Origin: Paenibacillus shirakamiensis
GTDB taxonomy: Bacteria > Bacillota > Bacilli > Paenibacillales > Paenibacillaceae
DNA length: 64,000 bases
Assembly (NCBI RefSeq): GCF_017874255.1
Contig: NZ_JAGGLD010000001.1
Coordinates: 1,302,001-1,366,000 of the forward strand
Direction of reading: 5' to 3'
The position numbers and the translations under genes were made by a program. Numbering within the stretch: position 1 is the first letter of the stretch; every line of letters starts with the position of its first letter. The notes under the pieces are model-generated. The model saw nothing but the letters and a program-made list of their open reading frames with translations, had not been told where the DNA came from and searched no databases. Shown here in pieces: positions 8,369 through 17,277 of this stretch.

Positions 8369-9409
8369 ATGCATAAATCAAACAAGAAAAAAATCGTCCT
8401 AACTCTAGCTACAATGGCTATTGTGGGAGGAGCCTTATCTCTTGGCAGCTTTAATGAATCCTATGCTTCTAGCCTAGCTGCGAACAAGCAAGTGCATATT
8501 TTACCTATGAAGATTACCCAGGAACTGAATAAAAAATTAAAGAATGCAGCACTATCTGATCGATTTCCCGTCATTGTTATCTTGAATAAACATCTCAATG
8601 ATAAGGAATATGTTAACTTAGAAAAAACCATAGGTTCATTTCACAGAAAGCATAAGTACACCCGAGTAATTGAAGGCTTCTCTGCCGAGCTTACTAAGAA
8701 ACAAATCGAACATTTAAATCTACTTTCGTTCGTATCTCAGATCGATTTGGATGCAGAGATTACCCTCGGCAAAGATATCGTAATTACTTCAAATTTTAGT
8801 AAAGATAGTGACCACTGGGTCGGTGGATTTGCTGACTATCCCCAAAAAGATACGCCGATCTACAAATTGAAATTTGCTTATCTCCCTCTACCTAAAGAAA
8901 TCAATAACCAACAAAAAGGTCTATATCTAAGTGGGATGAATCGTAGCGATGATCTCTTTATGTTTGTGAAGAAAAAGATAGACAAGACAAGTCATCTAAA
9001 ACCGAATACGACCTACCGTGTGAACTTTGACTTTGATATGGCTACCAACGCAGCCAAAAATGGTATGGGTGCTGGCGGCTCTCCAGGAGAAAGTGTCTAT
9101 GTTAAAGCTGGGTTGATGACCCAAGAACCTAAAGCCATTTTAGACAAGGACAACTTCTTCCACATGAATATTGATAAGGGCCAACAATCTCAAGAAGGCA
9201 AAAATGCTCTAGTACTTGGTAATTTAGCCAAAGCTAAATCAGAAGATAAAAAATATGAACTGAAGAACTTCAACAACAAGAATCGCCCTTTTATAGTAAC
9301 TACCAATGAACAAAGCGAACTTTGGATCTTGATCGGAACGGATTCCGCATTTGAAAGTGTGAGCAGTATTTATATCCCAAGGACAAAGATAACGCTTACA
9401 GAAATGTAA
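8369..9409 (+). CDS. Secreted protein with I9-like (subtilisin propeptide) domain
   Basis: A 346-residue exported protein. MHKSNKKKIVLTLATMAIV starts the signal peptide, with a likely cleavage near SYAS (around residue 31). Residues about 55-125 look like a protease propeptide/inhibitor I9 fold: FPVIVILNKHL, YTRVIEGFSAELTKKQIEHL and FVSQIDLDAEITL are the usual strands and helix of such propeptides. No catalytic Asp/His/Ser protease motifs follow; the rest (about 130-346) has no recognised family. It may therefore be a free protease inhibitor or chaperone fused to an unknown beta-rich domain. The ATG at 8369 has AGGAGG 7 nt upstream; the longer frame to 8258 has no such site. It is divergent from GH18-CBM6 and shares its regulatory region. 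Confidence 0.75.
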   Translation: MHKSNKKKIVLTLATMAIVGGALSLGSFNESYASSLAANKQVHILPMKITQELNKKLKNAALSDRFPVIVILNKHLNDKEYVNLEKTIGSFHRKHKYTRVIEGFSAELTKKQIEHLNLLSFVSQIDLDAEITLGKDIVITSNFSKDSDHWVGGFADYPQKDTPIYKLKFAYLPLPKEINNQQKGLYLSGMNRSDDLFMFVKKKIDKTSHLKPNTTYRVNFDFDMATNAAKNGMGAGGSPGESVYVKAGLMTQEPKAILDKDNFFHMNIDKGQQSQEGKNALVLGNLAKAKSEDKKYELKNFNNKNRPFIVTTNEQSELWILIGTDSAFESVSSIYIPRTKITLTEM

Positions 9410-9429
9410 TTTATAGTTTGATCAGGAGG

Positions 9430-9477
9430 GCTTGTACAGGGGTGGGTTGTAACCAATCTCCCTGTTACAAGCTTTTT
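9430..9477 (+). terminator. Intrinsic terminator of the I9-like gene
   Basis: GCTTGTACAGGG pairs with CCCTGTTACAAGC (one bulged base) around an 18-nt loop and is followed by TTTTT on the plus strand. Confidence 0.8.
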
Positions 9478-9495
9478 CACACCTGAAGCAAATCC

Positions 9496-10350
9496 TTATT
9501 TCACAGCCCCAGCCGTAACGCCTGCAACAATATGTCGTTGAAATAACATGTAGACGATAATAACGGGCAGCATGGACATCAGCAGTCCTGCGAACAATGG
9601 ACCCCATTCCGTACGATACTGCATCTCTGCTTGCATCACAGCAATTCCTACCGGAATCGTATATTTTACAGGATCATTAACAAAGACCATGCCCATAATA
9701 TATTCATTCCAAGTATTAAGCGCATTCATAATTCCTATAGAGATCAGACCGGAGCGAGCTAAAGGTAACATGACATCAAAGAAGGTTCGATAATACCCTG
9801 CCCCATCTATATAGGCTGCTTCTTCAAGCTCTTTAGGAAGTGTCTTAAAGAAACTCACCATCACGAATATACTGAATGGCAATGCCCAGGCGGTATAGAC
9901 GATAATAAGACCGCTTAACTTATTGATTAAATTCAGATCATTAAGTAGGAAGAATAACGGAATCAGTCCGAGTATCATTGGAATCATCATGGCAGACAAG
10001 TAAAAATAGTACAGAATCTGGCTTCCTCGGAAAGGAAATCTGGCTAAAACATAGGCGGTTGTTGCCGACAACAATATAGCTAGCAAGGAACTTATAGCAG
10101 TAACCACTATGGAATTAATAAAATACTGCCCGAAGTGGTATTGATTCCATACATTAGAGAAATTGCTCCATAGCCAAGGGGATCTGGGGAATGCCCAAGG
10201 CTTACCTAACATAAATTGCGAATTGTCTTTTAATGCTCCGAGTCCTGTCCAGATGAGAGGATACAGAACCGCGACGGACCATACTACTAATAGAATGAGC
10301 GAGAGTGCTTTAAGAATATGTCTCGAAAATCTAGGCTGACTTGGATACAT
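9496..10350 (-). CDS. ABC sugar transporter permease (MalG type)
   Basis: Inner-membrane permease of a carbohydrate ABC importer, 284 residues with six hydrophobic segments. The cytoplasmic coupling loop reads EEAAYIDGAGYYRTFFDVML, the EAA motif that contacts the ATPase. The C-terminus QRHIVAGVTAGAVK is typical of MalG-type subunits. It is the last gene of the operon, 12 nt after its MalF-type partner, and AAGGGGGA precedes the ATG. No ATPase gene follows, so a shared MsiK/MsmK-type ATPase encoded elsewhere is expected. The substrate is probably GlcNAc or a chitin oligosaccharide, inferred from the GH18, GH4 and kinase genes upstream. Confidence 0.92.
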   Translation of the reverse strand: MYPSQPRFSRHILKALSLILLVVWSVAVLYPLIWTGLGALKDNSQFMLGKPWAFPRSPWLWSNFSNVWNQYHFGQYFINSIVVTAISSLLAILLSATTAYVLARFPFRGSQILYYFYLSAMMIPMILGLIPLFFLLNDLNLINKLSGLIIVYTAWALPFSIFVMVSFFKTLPKELEEAAYIDGAGYYRTFFDVMLPLARSGLISIGIMNALNTWNEYIMGMVFVNDPVKYTIPVGIAVMQAEMQYRTEWGPLFAGLLMSMLPVIIVYMLFQRHIVAGVTAGAVK

Positions 10351-10362
10351 ACGTTATCCCCC

Positions 10363-11256
10363 TTAAGATAATTGAACCTCATCCCGACGTAACAATCGCT
10401 GAAAAATTAGCGTCGTGATCAGAGACATGAATAGAATCAGTACACCAATGGCTGAGGCATAGCCCATGTGATATTGACGGAAGCCCATCTGATACAGGTA
10501 CGAACCCATGACTTGCGTAGAATTATCTGGGCCCCCTTCGGTCATGATCCATACCATAACGAATGAACCGTTTAAGGTCGTCATCACGATGTGAAGGATA
10601 CTAATCTTCATCTGTTCCCATATTAGCGGAACCGTGATGGACCAGAACTGTCTGCTTTGCGTTGCCCCATCAATCTCAGCAGCTTCGTATAATGAAGTGG
10701 GTACACTTAAGATAGCTGCCATTAATAATAGGAAGTAAAATCCGACTCCAGCCCAAATGGAAGGCCATAAGATAGACCAAAGTGCAGTATCTTCTTGCCC
10801 TAACCACGGCGTGCGAATAGGCTGTTTGGTGAAGAGAGATAGGATTGCATTCAGAAATCCAATGTTAGGATTATAGATAAATCTCCATAATACCCCAATG
10901 ACTACAGCAGAGATGATATTCGGCATGAAGAAAATCATTCTAAAAAATCCTGTTCCCCTCAGCCTAAAGCGTGTAATAGCCACTGCAAAAAATGTAGCTA
11001 AGATCATAATACCGATGACTTTGCCTAGTACGAGAGAATAGTCATTTTTAATAGCAGTCCACACAATGGGATCATGGAGCATATCCACAAAATTCTGTAC
11101 TCCAACATACGTCATGAATTCAGAGCTACCTGACCAATCGAATAGTGAGATGTGCATCCCTCGAACAATCGGATATAAAGTGAACACACTGAAAAATATA
11201 AACGTCGGAATTAGAAATGTAATGATGAAACGCTCTCTTTTTGCGATATGAAACAT
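10363..11256 (-). CDS. ABC sugar transporter permease (MalF type)
   Basis: The partner permease, 297 residues with about six membrane segments. The EAA loop is YEAAEIDGATQSRQFWSITV. The segment MTEGGPDNSTQVMGSYLYQM is the characteristic MalF-type periplasmic/C-terminal signature. The ATG at 11256 follows AGAAGGAG. It lies between the binding-protein gene and the MalG-type gene, so the three together form the membrane-import part of the chitin-sugar operon. The family assignment is firm; the substrate is inferred from operon context. Confidence 0.92.
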   Translation of the reverse strand: MFHIAKRERFIITFLIPTFIFFSVFTLYPIVRGMHISLFDWSGSSEFMTYVGVQNFVDMLHDPIVWTAIKNDYSLVLGKVIGIMILATFFAVAITRFRLRGTGFFRMIFFMPNIISAVVIGVLWRFIYNPNIGFLNAILSLFTKQPIRTPWLGQEDTALWSILWPSIWAGVGFYFLLLMAAILSVPTSLYEAAEIDGATQSRQFWSITVPLIWEQMKISILHIVMTTLNGSFVMVWIMTEGGPDNSTQVMGSYLYQMGFRQYHMGYASAIGVLILFMSLITTLIFQRLLRRDEVQLS

Positions 11257-11341
11257 ACCAACACTCCTTCTAGTCTATAAAGAAATTGCCAATAAGCACG
11301 CGCTAGCGTTGACTTACTGGCAATTCAGCCTCAGGTACCCG

Positions 11342-12664
11342 CTATTTTCTAGCTTTAGCTGCTGCGGCTTCTACACGTTCTGCCCATTCTTCAGGTTTGA
11401 TTTTCCCTACGGTTAATGCAATGGTTGCATCCTTCATGACTTTCTCTACATCAGAATTAAACACCACAACGGGAGCGACTAACGTATGGTCACTGTTATA
11501 AAATTTCATGGCTGTTTTTGCTACAGGGCTAGCTTCTGAGGAATCCAAATCGGTCTTCACATTCATGAGTGCCCCTGTTTTTTCTGCCCAATTCAATGCA
11601 TTTTTCTTCTTAAATACGAATTGGATAAAAGCTTTTGCGGCTTCTGGATTTTTTGCTTTTTTGGCTATAGCCAGCGTAGTACTGTACGGAATTGCAATCA
11701 GTTTGCCTCCTTTACTTTGTGTAAGCGATGGAATGTATCCAAACTTGAAATCCGCTGGCGTATCATTCTTCATTTCGCTTTCAAGCCATAATCCATTCGG
11801 AATGAATGCCGCTTTGTGCTGCAAGAATAACATCTGTGAATCAGTATGATTGATAGCAGGTGAAGCCTGATCGATGTAACCTAGCTTACTTATTTCGCTC
11901 AGTTGATTGAGCGCTTTCATGACTGGTTCGCTTTTGAATATTCCTGCTTTGAGATCTCCCATCTCTTTCAGGATCTCCCCATGATCTCCATTCGCTGAAA
12001 TAATGGCCGGGAACAAAAATCCTCCATGAATATATTCTGGATACACACCAGGATGAATGTAAGGACTAATTCCCGCAGCTTTGATTTTTTCGCTTAAAGC
12101 TAAGAAGCTGCTGTAATCTTGAGGAACAGACCAACCATTTTTATCAAAGAAGGCTTGATCATAAAAATTGCCGTAAGCTCCGAAGACAAGCGGTATGGTG
12201 TACGTTTTGCCACTATATACCTCTGGTTCAGTAATCATGAGGTCTATCAGTTTCTCGCCGTCTATATTTTTAGCATCTTTGATCCAGTCTGTGACATCGA
12301 GTAATTGATGATCATCCATCATTTGTCTGGGGTTCGAACCTGAACCATCAATATATACAACATCTGGTGGATTCCCCTGTATCCAGCGAGGTTTCATCTG
12401 ATCATTAATTTTGGGTCCAGCGGATTGTTTGATCGTTAGATCGGGATGGAGCTTTTGAAATTGCTCGATGGTATCCTTCCACCACGCATCTCCATAACCT
12501 CCAACGAAGTATTGAATTTCAAAATCACCCGCTAGCCCATTCGCTGTTAGGCCATTGCTTTTCTTCTTAGAGGACGAGGAATCAGTACCACTACACCCAG
12601 CTATGCTTAATATGAGGCTCAAAGTTAGGGTCATAACTACGAATAATTTTGTTTGTTTTTTCAA
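11342..12664 (-). CDS. ABC sugar-binding lipoprotein (possibly GlcNAc/chitobiose)
   Basis: A 440-residue extracellular solute-binding protein (SBP family 1). The signal peptide ends in a lipobox, SIAGCSG, with Cys24 as the lipid-modified residue. The start is a TTG at 12664 with GGGAGA 8 nt upstream. Internal features such as GNPPDVVYIDGSG and FLQHKAAFIPNGLWLESEM suit carbohydrate binders, and the text resembles the NgcE-type GlcNAc/diacetylchitobiose binders of Streptomyces, although this could not be tested by alignment. It precedes the two permease genes and follows a GH18 gene in the same orientation. Gene order supports uptake of chitin breakdown products released by the two GH18 enzymes. 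Confidence 0.88.
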   Translation of the reverse strand: MKKQTKLFVVMTLTLSLILSIAGCSGTDSSSSKKKSNGLTANGLAGDFEIQYFVGGYGDAWWKDTIEQFQKLHPDLTIKQSAGPKINDQMKPRWIQGNPPDVVYIDGSGSNPRQMMDDHQLLDVTDWIKDAKNIDGEKLIDLMITEPEVYSGKTYTIPLVFGAYGNFYDQAFFDKNGWSVPQDYSSFLALSEKIKAAGISPYIHPGVYPEYIHGGFLFPAIISANGDHGEILKEMGDLKAGIFKSEPVMKALNQLSEISKLGYIDQASPAINHTDSQMLFLQHKAAFIPNGLWLESEMKNDTPADFKFGYIPSLTQSKGGKLIAIPYSTTLAIAKKAKNPEAAKAFIQFVFKKKNALNWAEKTGALMNVKTDLDSSEASPVAKTAMKFYNSDHTLVAPVVVFNSDVEKVMKDATIALTVGKIKPEEWAERVEAAAAKARK

Positions 12665-12710
12665 ATCGTATCTCTCCCTTTCGCGGAATGGTCAGATTAC
12701 ACTCATGGCC

Positions 12711-13745
12711 TTATTTCAATCCTGCGGCCATCGCTTTGAAAAACTCTTGATCCTCGGTGCCCATGGACCAAATCGATACACCTGCTATATGATATGTTAG
12801 GGTATCATGCGTTTTTTCTTGAATACTTGCCGCATTCTCATACCATACGACGTGGTCAGAACCTTCTGGATCTTGATAGTCAAAATGCATAGAGAAAGAA
12901 ACCTTATCCCACAAGGGCACCGCATGTGTAGCTTTTACTAGAGTAGGAATATCTTTAAGACCAACAGTAGTTCCACTATGCTTTGACACATTCCAATCGT
13001 ACCCGTAAGAGGCAATGCCCATAATGACTTTGCTAGCAGGAATCGCAGATACAGCATATTGAAGAGCCTCGCCTACCCAATCTTTACCGGCAACTGGGCC
13101 TGGCTCTCCCCACGGACCATGCTGATCATAGGTCATGACTTGAATATAATCTGCACATTTGCCCAAGGCCTTGAAATCAAAAGCTCCATCCCAATCATTA
13201 CTTGGGTCATCCGTGAATTTGGCAGGAACTGATATCATTGTAAGATAGCCTCTCGCCTTCATAGCTGTGGCAACATCGGCTGTAAAGCTACTAAATGCCT
13301 TACGATCTCTAGCAGCTACGCTCTCGAAATCGATATTAATCCCCTTAAAACCATTACTTTTAACAACCTGTAAGAGGTTAGCTATCGTGGCTTTCTTTAC
13401 TTTGGGAACACTTATGATTTGGTGAGCTAACTCAGGACTAAAGTCATGTCCCTGCCAATTCGAGACGGCTGCATACGTTTGAATTTTCTTTTTATTTGCA
13501 AAAGCAACCGCCGCTGACGGCGCAGTACCCATTACTTCCCCCTCGGCATCCAATGTATAAGAATCTGTTGAAATTTGACTTAGATACGAATAATTATGGG
13601 TAAGCGAAGGGTAGGCTATTTCATCTTGCGTATAATAATCTAGCACGATTTTCGAATTTTTCTGCACAGAGACGTCGCTCCAATCACGTGTGAGAAAAAT
13701 ACTCCCTACCAAAACACAGCTTACAACTAGATATAAAGATTTCAT
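12711..13745 (-). CDS. GH18 family glycosidase, membrane-anchored or secreted
   Basis: A GH18 catalytic domain closely related to the one at 6.7-8.2 kb but without CBM6. NIDFE carries the catalytic Glu (residue 141 from the ATG), and MTYDQHGPWGEPGPVAGKDW matches the paralogue nearly word for word. The N-terminus MKSLYLVVSCVLVGSIFL is a signal peptide or anchor with no clear cleavage site. The frame is open to a TTG at 13769, 1 nt after the GH4 stop; the ATG at 13745 is preferred because it begins the signal sequence, though its ribosome site is weak and translation may be coupled to GH4. It probably trims chitin oligomers at the cell surface before import. Confidence 0.88.
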   Translation of the reverse strand: MKSLYLVVSCVLVGSIFLTRDWSDVSVQKNSKIVLDYYTQDEIAYPSLTHNYSYLSQISTDSYTLDAEGEVMGTAPSAAVAFANKKKIQTYAAVSNWQGHDFSPELAHQIISVPKVKKATIANLLQVVKSNGFKGINIDFESVAARDRKAFSSFTADVATAMKARGYLTMISVPAKFTDDPSNDWDGAFDFKALGKCADYIQVMTYDQHGPWGEPGPVAGKDWVGEALQYAVSAIPASKVIMGIASYGYDWNVSKHSGTTVGLKDIPTLVKATHAVPLWDKVSFSMHFDYQDPEGSDHVVWYENAASIQEKTHDTLTYHIAGVSIWSMGTEDQEFFKAMAAGLK

Positions 13746-13770
13746 CTTGTATGAGGTCAAACCTTTCAAC

Positions 13771-15075
13771 TTATGACTTGAAAAACTGAGGTAGATAAAG
13801 CTGATGCTGTTGCATCATTTCATTTAACATGTGTTCCGCTTCGTTCACAGAAGGAACCAATGGATGAATGGCCAACGCTTGCAGTGCTAGTCCGCGATCT
13901 CCAGTAACTGCAGCTTCAATAGCTATTTGTTCATAGGATTTCACGGCTAGAATTAGTCCTTTTGCAGCAGTCGGGATATGAGATACTGGGAGAGGTATCG
14001 GTCCATGACTCGTCACCACACAATTCACTTCAATACATGCATCCGCGGGCAAGAAATCTAATATTCCTTGATTCTGTACATTTAGTGTCTGGATATCGCG
14101 AGTATCATTGTAGATCGACTTCATCAAATGCACCGCTGCCTCTGAATAGTAAGCCCCACCGCGCTGCTCCAGCTGTTTCGGTTTTTCGGACAAATTAGGA
14201 TCTTGATACAATTCAAATAATTCATCTTCCAGTCGTTTTACCACTTCAGCCCGTGTTCCTTCTTGATCAAGCAAGAGAAGCTGCTCTTCTAACAACTCTT
14301 TAGTTAAATAGAAATATTTCAAGTAGTACGATGGAATAGCACCAAGGGAGCGAACGAATTCTGCATTCCACTCAAATTGCGGAACATTCTTTGCGGAATA
14401 GCCATCGCGATTGTTCAGCAGTTCTTCTAATTTATCTACGCCATGTACCTTGACCTGTGTAATCCAGTGCAAATGATTAAGTCCCACAAATTCGCAATAT
14501 ATATCTCTAGCAGGTATTTGATACAATCCAGACAACCATTTATAAGCAGCAATGGGAGAGTTGCAAAGGCCTACAGATTTAACCTTCGTATGCTTCAAAA
14601 TAGCTTCTGTAACCATACCGGCAGGGTTCGTAAAGTTGAACAGCCATGCATCTGGGCACAACTCCTCGATGTCTTTACAAATGTCCAGCAGCACGGGAAT
14701 GGTTCGGAACGCCTTCATCATGCCGCCTGGCCCTGTGGTTTCTTGACCGATAACACCATACTTAAGTGGAATTTTCTCGTCATAAATTCGGGCTTTAAGC
14801 AGCCCCACTCTTAACTGAGTAGTAACAAAATCTGCTTCAACTAGGGCTTCTCGCCGATCTAAAGTTAACTGAACCTGTATAGGTAAGCCCGACTTCTCCA
14901 CCATGCGCTTTGCAAGATTTCCTACAATATTCAACTTTTTTTGACCTTCTAGGATGTCAACTAATACGACTTCGCGAACGGGAAAGCTCTCATAGTTCTG
15001 AATAAATCCTTCAATGATTTCCGGAGTATATGAGGAACCTCCCCCAATAACGACCACCTTCAAGTGTTTACTCAT
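13771..15075 (-). CDS. GH4 family glycosidase (6-phospho-beta-glucosidase-like)
   Basis: An NAD+- and Mn2+-dependent cytoplasmic glycosidase of family GH4, 434 residues. The N-terminal Rossmann motif VVVIGGGSSYTPEII binds NAD; NPAGMVTEA, GLCNSP (metal-ligand Cys) and GLNHLHW (metal-ligand His) are the family's active-site landmarks. GH4 enzymes act by oxidation-elimination and most characterised ones of this subgroup need a 6-phosphosugar. The importer here is an ABC system that does not phosphorylate, but the gene overlaps (ATGA) a sugar kinase, so the kinase may provide the phosphorylated disaccharide. The natural substrate is unproven; phosphorylated chitobiose is the favoured guess. Confidence 0.9.
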   Translation of the reverse strand: MSKHLKVVVIGGGSSYTPEIIEGFIQNYESFPVREVVLVDILEGQKKLNIVGNLAKRMVEKSGLPIQVQLTLDRREALVEADFVTTQLRVGLLKARIYDEKIPLKYGVIGQETTGPGGMMKAFRTIPVLLDICKDIEELCPDAWLFNFTNPAGMVTEAILKHTKVKSVGLCNSPIAAYKWLSGLYQIPARDIYCEFVGLNHLHWITQVKVHGVDKLEELLNNRDGYSAKNVPQFEWNAEFVRSLGAIPSYYLKYFYLTKELLEEQLLLLDQEGTRAEVVKRLEDELFELYQDPNLSEKPKQLEQRGGAYYSEAAVHLMKSIYNDTRDIQTLNVQNQGILDFLPADACIEVNCVVTSHGPIPLPVSHIPTAAKGLILAVKSYEQIAIEAAVTGDRGLALQALAIHPLVPSVNEAEHMLNEMMQQHQLYLPQFFKS

Positions 15076-16046
15076 CTGCTTCTCATCCCTTCTAGTGTCA
15101 ATTGCGCTTCAAGCTGTTGATATATATCATCTGTAATAGGTAGTCCGTGCTTTTCCATGGCTAACAATACAGCCCCAGCCACTGGCTCGACGGTTAAAAT
15201 ATGTAGCGAGCAACTTGTCGGAATAAGTTCTTGAATATACGGGGTTATATATTGGCCAGCATTTCGGGTCAGCACGCTTCCTACTAATACCACCTCTAAA
15301 GGAATACTCTGCATCTGAAGTCTGTCTATAACCGTTCTCGCTGCTATGCCGAGTTCTTTCCCTTGCCGCTGGAGAATCCCTAGCGCAGCATCATCTCCTT
15401 GGTCCGCAGCTATGAATAAAAGCTTGGTTAGATCCTTAGGTACAGGGCGAAGATCATTAAGATAATCATGAAATAACGCCTGAACGGATGGATAATTCAG
15501 CATCTGTAGTACAAGCTCCGTCAACAATGTAGGCTTCTCTCGTCCCTCCCACGCACGAATGACCGTTCTGAATACCTCAATCGCAAGCTCTTTGCCGCCA
15601 CCAAAATCACCGTATTCATAGCCAAATCCCCCACATTGTAGTTCGTGTCCATTGGGATCAATTCCTAAACAATTGGTACCGGTTCCACATATCAATACCA
15701 CTCCATACGGTTGCCGTGTACCTGCTCGAAGTCCAATCACCGTGTCGCAGACAATATCATACTCAGCAAACCCCAGCTGACCGATCATCGGTCTTAATAT
15801 CACATAATCTTGCTCACGATCTGCCCCAGCTAATCCAAATAGTGCGTAAGAGATATCATTCAAACCTAAATTTGCCATCGCAAATGCCTGCTCTATAGCC
15901 GCCTCGATGTTACTACGGGCCATATTAGCTCCTAATTGATGATTGCCACACCCACTGAATCCTCTGCCTACAATCTTGCCTGAGGAATCTGTAATCACTG
16001 CGATCGTCTTACTTCCCCCAGCATCCATTCCTAAATAGAAACCCAT
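15072..16046 (-). CDS. N-acetylglucosamine kinase-like (BadF/BadG ATPase family)
   Basis: A 324-residue ASKHA-fold sugar kinase. GMDAGGSKTIAVITD is the phosphate-1 loop, GTGTNCLGI the phosphate-2 motif and VLVGSV lies in the adenosine region. Family members in sugar operons phosphorylate GlcNAc or related aminosugars with ATP. GAGGTGA precedes the ATG at 16046. The stop overlaps the GH4 start by 4 nt, indicating translational coupling, and the LacI stop is 7 nt upstream. In this operon it would feed imported GlcNAc, or a chitin disaccharide, into GlcNAc-6-phosphate metabolism. Whether it acts on monomer or dimer cannot be read from the sequence. Confidence 0.85.
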   Translation of the reverse strand: MGFYLGMDAGGSKTIAVITDSSGKIVGRGFSGCGNHQLGANMARSNIEAAIEQAFAMANLGLNDISYALFGLAGADREQDYVILRPMIGQLGFAEYDIVCDTVIGLRAGTRQPYGVVLICGTGTNCLGIDPNGHELQCGGFGYEYGDFGGGKELAIEVFRTVIRAWEGREKPTLLTELVLQMLNYPSVQALFHDYLNDLRPVPKDLTKLLFIAADQGDDAALGILQRQGKELGIAARTVIDRLQMQSIPLEVVLVGSVLTRNAGQYITPYIQELIPTSCSLHILTVEPVAGAVLLAMEKHGLPITDDIYQQLEAQLTLEGMRSR

Positions 16047-16053
16047 AACTAGG

Positions 16054-17073
16054 TCACCTCTTATCGACTACCCCTTTATATTTGGAAGTAGATTCTCTGA
16101 ATATTAACTCAGGCTTAAGCTGCATCTTGATGTGTTCATTCGGTTTTCCCTGCACCATATCCAGTATCATGTTCACGGCGTGTGCTCCCATTTGTTCTAC
16201 GGGCTGACGAATGGTGGTCAGCATGGGGTGAACTTCTTTAGCAAAAGTCTGATCATCATAACCGATGACGGAGACATCATGGGGAACGTTATACCCAGCT
16301 TCCATCAAAGCCCGAATCACTCCAAGGGCAATGACATCATCGGCAGCAAAAATAGCTGATGGAACTTGCCCTTTGGCAATCCAGTCCTGCATAATTCCAT
16401 ATCCGCAGTGAATACCGAATGTTCCTTCAGCAATCAGAGAAGGAGAAAGTCCTGCTTCTGTCATGGCAGCAATGAAACCCTCTTTGCGCTGCCGGGCACT
16501 AAGGAACCAATCTTGGCCGCTGATATGAGCAATTCTTGTATGTCCAAGTCCAATCAAGTGCTGAGTAGCTTCATAGCCGCCTAGATAATTATCTACATTC
16601 ACCGTAGTAACTTCTGGATAATCACCATGACTATCAATCATGACAAAAGGAATATGCTTGCGTTCTAATTCTGCAACATAAGCATCTTCTTCTAATGCGG
16701 ATAAGACGATAATTCCATCCACGCGATCTTCCTGAAACAGAAAATTACAAGGCTCAAGCGAATCTTCACTTCGTTTGGTCTCAATGGAAATCGCTAAAAA
16801 ATACCCTTTAGCTTTTAAATGTTCGAACACAGATTTCACAACGCCATCAAATACAGAATCATTCAGCGCAGTTAAGGTTAATCCGATCACACCTGTCTTT
16901 CCACGGACTAAGGTACGTGCTGCGGAATTTGGACTATAGTTAAGTTCTTTAATAGCTTCAAGTACTTTTTTTCGATTGTTCTCTCTTACAGTTGGCGCAT
17001 TATTAAGCACACGAGATACGGTTACTATGGACAACCCTGACTTTTTGGCAACATCAAATATATTGACTCTCAT
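16054..17073 (-). CDS. LacI-family transcriptional regulator of the chitin-sugar operon
   Basis: A 339-residue repressor with an N-terminal helix-turn-helix (NIFDVAKKSGLSIVTVSRVLN) and hinge (YSPNSAARTLVRGKTGVIGL), followed by a periplasmic-binding-protein-like sugar sensor (FAADDVIALGVIRALMEAGY, SVIGYDDQTFAKEVHPMLTT). The ATG at 17073 has GGGGAG 7 nt upstream; an upstream ATG at 17088 has none. It is the first gene of the operon and probably autoregulates. A LacI-type palindrome (TCTTAAGCGCTTAGA) about 345 bp upstream and the AAAGTTTAAACCTTT repeats closer to the gene are candidate binding sites. Confidence 0.92.
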   Translation of the reverse strand: MRVNIFDVAKKSGLSIVTVSRVLNNAPTVRENNRKKVLEAIKELNYSPNSAARTLVRGKTGVIGLTLTALNDSVFDGVVKSVFEHLKAKGYFLAISIETKRSEDSLEPCNFLFQEDRVDGIIVLSALEEDAYVAELERKHIPFVMIDSHGDYPEVTTVNVDNYLGGYEATQHLIGLGHTRIAHISGQDWFLSARQRKEGFIAAMTEAGLSPSLIAEGTFGIHCGYGIMQDWIAKGQVPSAIFAADDVIALGVIRALMEAGYNVPHDVSVIGYDDQTFAKEVHPMLTTIRQPVEQMGAHAVNMILDMVQGKPNEHIKMQLKPELIFRESTSKYKGVVDKR

Positions 17074-17277
17074 CTTAGAACTCCCCATTTATTCATTTTT
17101 CTTAGTATATCATGACGAATTATAGCCATTGCTCAGGTAGTATGCCATAACCTCTCTCGGCTGCTTCAATCGGAATGTAGAATGCATACTTCGGATGAAA
17201 GTTCATTTTTTGAAATAGGATATTCTTATTTTTTCTTTGACCCTATTCCGATAACTCTCATTCAGCTTCATTCAACA

